Position numbers and translations under genes: made by a program. Below, piece after piece: positions 62,506 through 64,000 of a stretch of DNA of 64,000 bases. Every line of letters begins with the position of its first letter. Position 1 is the first letter of the stretch. The DNA is taken from NCBI GenBank assembly GCA_947497185.1, contig CANMFL010000003.1, positions 310,001 through 374,000 of the forward strand, read 5' to 3'. The DNA comes from an uncultured Paracoccaceae bacterium. GTDB lineage: Bacteria > Pseudomonadota > Alphaproteobacteria > Rhodobacterales > Rhodobacteraceae. The notes beneath the pieces were generated by a model. That model searched no databases. It saw only the letters and a program-made list of their open reading frames with translations, and was not told the origin of the DNA.

Positions 62506-63690
62506 ATGCTTGAAAACCTGATTGCACAACCCGCCGATAAAATCCTCGCCCTGATGGCGGCCTTCAAGGCCGACCCGCGTGACACCAAAGTTGACCTTGG
62601 CGTTGGCGTCTACAAAGACGCATCCGGCAACACGCCTGTCATGCGCGCCGTCAAAGAGGCAGAGCGCCGGATTTTGGCAGACCAATCGTCCAAATCCTAC
62701 ACTGGTCTTGCTGGCGACCCTGCCTTTTCCGACGCGATGATCGACCTTGTACTGAATGGCGCGGTTGCCCGTGACCGGATCGCCGCAGTCGCCACACCCG
62801 GCGGTACAGGCGCAATTCGTCAGGCGCTAGAACTGATCAAAATGGCGGCACCCGATGCAACCGTTTGGCTGTCAAACCCAACATGGCCGAACCACCCGTC
62901 GATTATCAAATACCTCGGCATGAAAATGTCCGAGTACCGTTATTTCGACAGTGAAACACGCGGCATCGATTTTGCTGGGCTGATCGAAGACCTCGGCACT
63001 GTGCCTGCGGGCGACGTGGTCTTGATCCACGGCTGCTGCCACAACCCAACAGGCGCGAACCTGACAGCCGAGCAATTGACCGAAGTCATCGCTCTGCTGA
63101 AATCACGCGGTGCGATCCCGCTGGTGGATATCGCCTACCAAGGGTTTGGCGACGGTCTGGACGACGATGCGAAAGCAACTCGCGCCATTGCGTCTGCATT
63201 CGACGAGGTGCTGATTGCTGCGTCGTGCTCCAAGAATTTTGGCATTTACCGCGAACGCACAGGCATCCTGATGGCGATTTCCGCCACTGCTGACGGCCAA
63301 CCGCTGACCCAACAAACGCTCGCGTTTTTGAACCGCCAGAACTATTCGTTCCCGCCAGACCATGGTGCGCGCGTTGTGACCACAATTCTGACCGATCCCG
63401 AACTGCGGGCTGATTGGGAAGCTGAATTGGAAGAAACCCGCAACGGCATGTTGGCCCTACGCCAGCAGCTTGCCGACGAGCTGAAGCGCCTGACAAATTC
63501 GGATCGCTTTAACTTTCTCGCGGATCACCGCGGCATGTTCTCTCGTCTTGGGACAACGCCTGAGATGGTCGAAAAACTGCGGGCGGATCACGGGATTTAC
63601 ATGGTTGGCGATAGCCGCATGAACATCGCGGGCTTGAACGCAAAGACCGTGCCGATCCTTGCCAAAGCGATTGTCGACGCTGGTATCTAA
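62506..63690 (+). CDS. Aromatic/aspartate aminotransferase (class I)
   Basis: A 394-residue PLP enzyme of the AspC/TyrB type. SNPTWPNHPSI, GCCHNPTGANLT, DIAYQGFGDGLDDDA and the PLP-lysine segment SCSKNFGIYRERTG are intact. Alphaproteobacterial forms transaminate aspartate and aromatic amino acids. The ATG at 62506 follows sseA by five bases; the frame to 62368 overlaps sseA. A 9-base-pair hairpin follows the stop. Confidence 0.93.
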   Translation: MLENLIAQPADKILALMAAFKADPRDTKVDLGVGVYKDASGNTPVMRAVKEAERRILADQSSKSYTGLAGDPAFSDAMIDLVLNGAVARDRIAAVATPGGTGAIRQALELIKMAAPDATVWLSNPTWPNHPSIIKYLGMKMSEYRYFDSETRGIDFAGLIEDLGTVPAGDVVLIHGCCHNPTGANLTAEQLTEVIALLKSRGAIPLVDIAYQGFGDGLDDDAKATRAIASAFDEVLIAASCSKNFGIYRERTGILMAISATADGQPLTQQTLAFLNRQNYSFPPDHGARVVTTILTDPELRADWEAELEETRNGMLALRQQLADELKRLTNSDRFNFLADHRGMFSRLGTTPEMVEKLRADHGIYMVGDSRMNIAGLNAKTVPILAKAIVDAGI

Positions 63691-63697
63691 AAGAACT

Positions 63698-63719
63698 GGC
63701 GGAGGGATCGCCCTCCGCC
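63698..63719 (+). terminator. Hairpin after the aminotransferase gene
   Basis: GGCGGAGGG (63698-63706) pairs with CCCTCCGCC (63711-63719), loop ATCG. It begins eight bases after the stop. The T-rich part that follows belongs to the composite palindromes. Confidence 0.6.
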
Positions 63720-63726
63720 TCGCCAC

Positions 63727-63768
63727 ACAAAATTTTTGAAAATTTGTACGATTTTTCTAGAAAAATCG
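63727..63768 (+). repeat. Composite AT-rich palindromes downstream of the aminotransferase gene
   Basis: Two adjacent palindromes: ACAAA(A)TTTT-TG-AAAATTTGT (63727-63747, one bulge) and the perfect 20-base CGATTTTTCT-AGAAAAATCG (63749-63768). The order and composition match those 3' of dnaN (16924-16972 read on the minus strand). Confidence 0.55.
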
Positions 63769-63879
63769 CGCGTCAGCGACGCCAATGCTGCGCTTGCGAA
63801 ATGATCCTTGCCATCTACCGCGCAACATTCTACCTCTTGGGTGACAAATTACGTAATTTTGATACCCGAAGGATCGCGC

Positions 63880-64000
63880 ATGTCATTCCGTCTGCAACCC
63901 GCCCCACCTGCACGCCCAAACCGTTGCCAGCTTTTCGGTCCCGGATCGAACACAAAGCTGTTCCCGAAAATGGCAGCCTCGGACGCCGACGTGATCAATC
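63880..64000 (+). CDS. mcl1: L-malyl-CoA/beta-methylmalyl-CoA lyase, N-terminal fragment
   Basis: Only the first 40 codons are in the window. They read SFRLQPAPPARPNRCQLFGPGSN... ending ASDADVIN, which is the usual beginning of the Mcl1/CitE-like malyl-CoA lyase of Rhodobacteraceae (a C-C lyase that splits malyl-CoA or beta-methylmalyl-CoA in the ethylmalonyl-CoA pathway). GAAGGA precedes the ATG at 63880. The gene continues past the right edge. Confidence 0.8.
   Translation, partial: MSFRLQPAPPARPNRCQLFGPGSNTKLFPKMAASDADVIN

Overview
The window looks like chromosomal DNA of a marine Rhodobacteraceae (Roseobacter-group) alphaproteobacterium. The evidence is gene content and protein style: FlaF/FlbT next to the flagellin, a pca-type aromatic cluster, SmpB, DapA, UbiE/UbiB and DnaA/DnaN/RecF of alphaproteobacterial type, and the first 40 residues of a malyl-CoA lyase at the right edge. 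Genes are tightly packed with many 1- to 4-base overlaps. I see no phage, transposase, CRISPR array or rRNA.

Layout. 1-2199: end of an aromatic (beta-ketoadipate) cluster with PcaD, an alpha/beta hydrolase and a shortened PcaB-like protein. 2269-3893: PlsC-like and CdsA-like phospholipid genes. 3896-6076: a divergent LysR/MFS pair with a candidate operator between them. 6137-12083: first flagellar block (fliL, flgH, flgA, flgG, flgF, fliQ, fliE, flgC, flgB leftward; fliI rightward). 12176-24636: replication and housekeeping core (gyrB, LysE-type exporter, VOC protein, recF, dnaN, dnaA, rpsT, enoyl-CoA hydratase, mutM, ubiE, ubiB). 24633-30569: second flagellar block (flgD, fliK-like, flgJ-like, FlgN-like, flagellin, flaF, flbT, DUF1217 protein). 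The replication core thus separates two parts of one flagellar gene set.

30953-41100: a peptide and aldehyde utilisation region: M29 aminopeptidase, aldehyde dehydrogenase, XRE-cupin regulator, and a dipeptide-type ABC transporter (binding protein, two permeases, two ATPases) with an M24 Xaa-Pro peptidase gene inside it. 41097-47949: a putrescine/polyamine module: PotFGHI-like ABC importer, class III aminotransferase and a PuuB-like FAD oxidase, followed by a LacI regulator. 49129-49205: tRNA-Arg(CCT). 49305-50705: a compact operon of a YrbL-family kinase-like protein and two Lin0512-family paralogues of unknown function. 50831-58097: FMN reductase, HTD2-type hydratase, a divergent FAD oxidase/MnmD pair that resembles a split MnmC, an EamA transporter, a lytic transglycosylase and dapA.

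58500-59297 holds two tandem, 92 percent identical, 110-residue exported proteins of unknown function, preceded by a long leader with repeated TGATCA motifs. After them come a YcaQ-like DNA glycosylase, smpB, a glycine-rich 97-residue protein, a mercaptopyruvate sulfurtransferase, an aromatic aminotransferase and the start of malyl-CoA lyase. The most interesting uncharacterised parts are the YrbL/Lin0512 operon, the tandem exported proteins, the PcaB-like protein without catalytic motifs, and repeated composite palindromes found 3' of dnaN and of the aminotransferase gene. All family calls are from reading the sequence; no database search was run.
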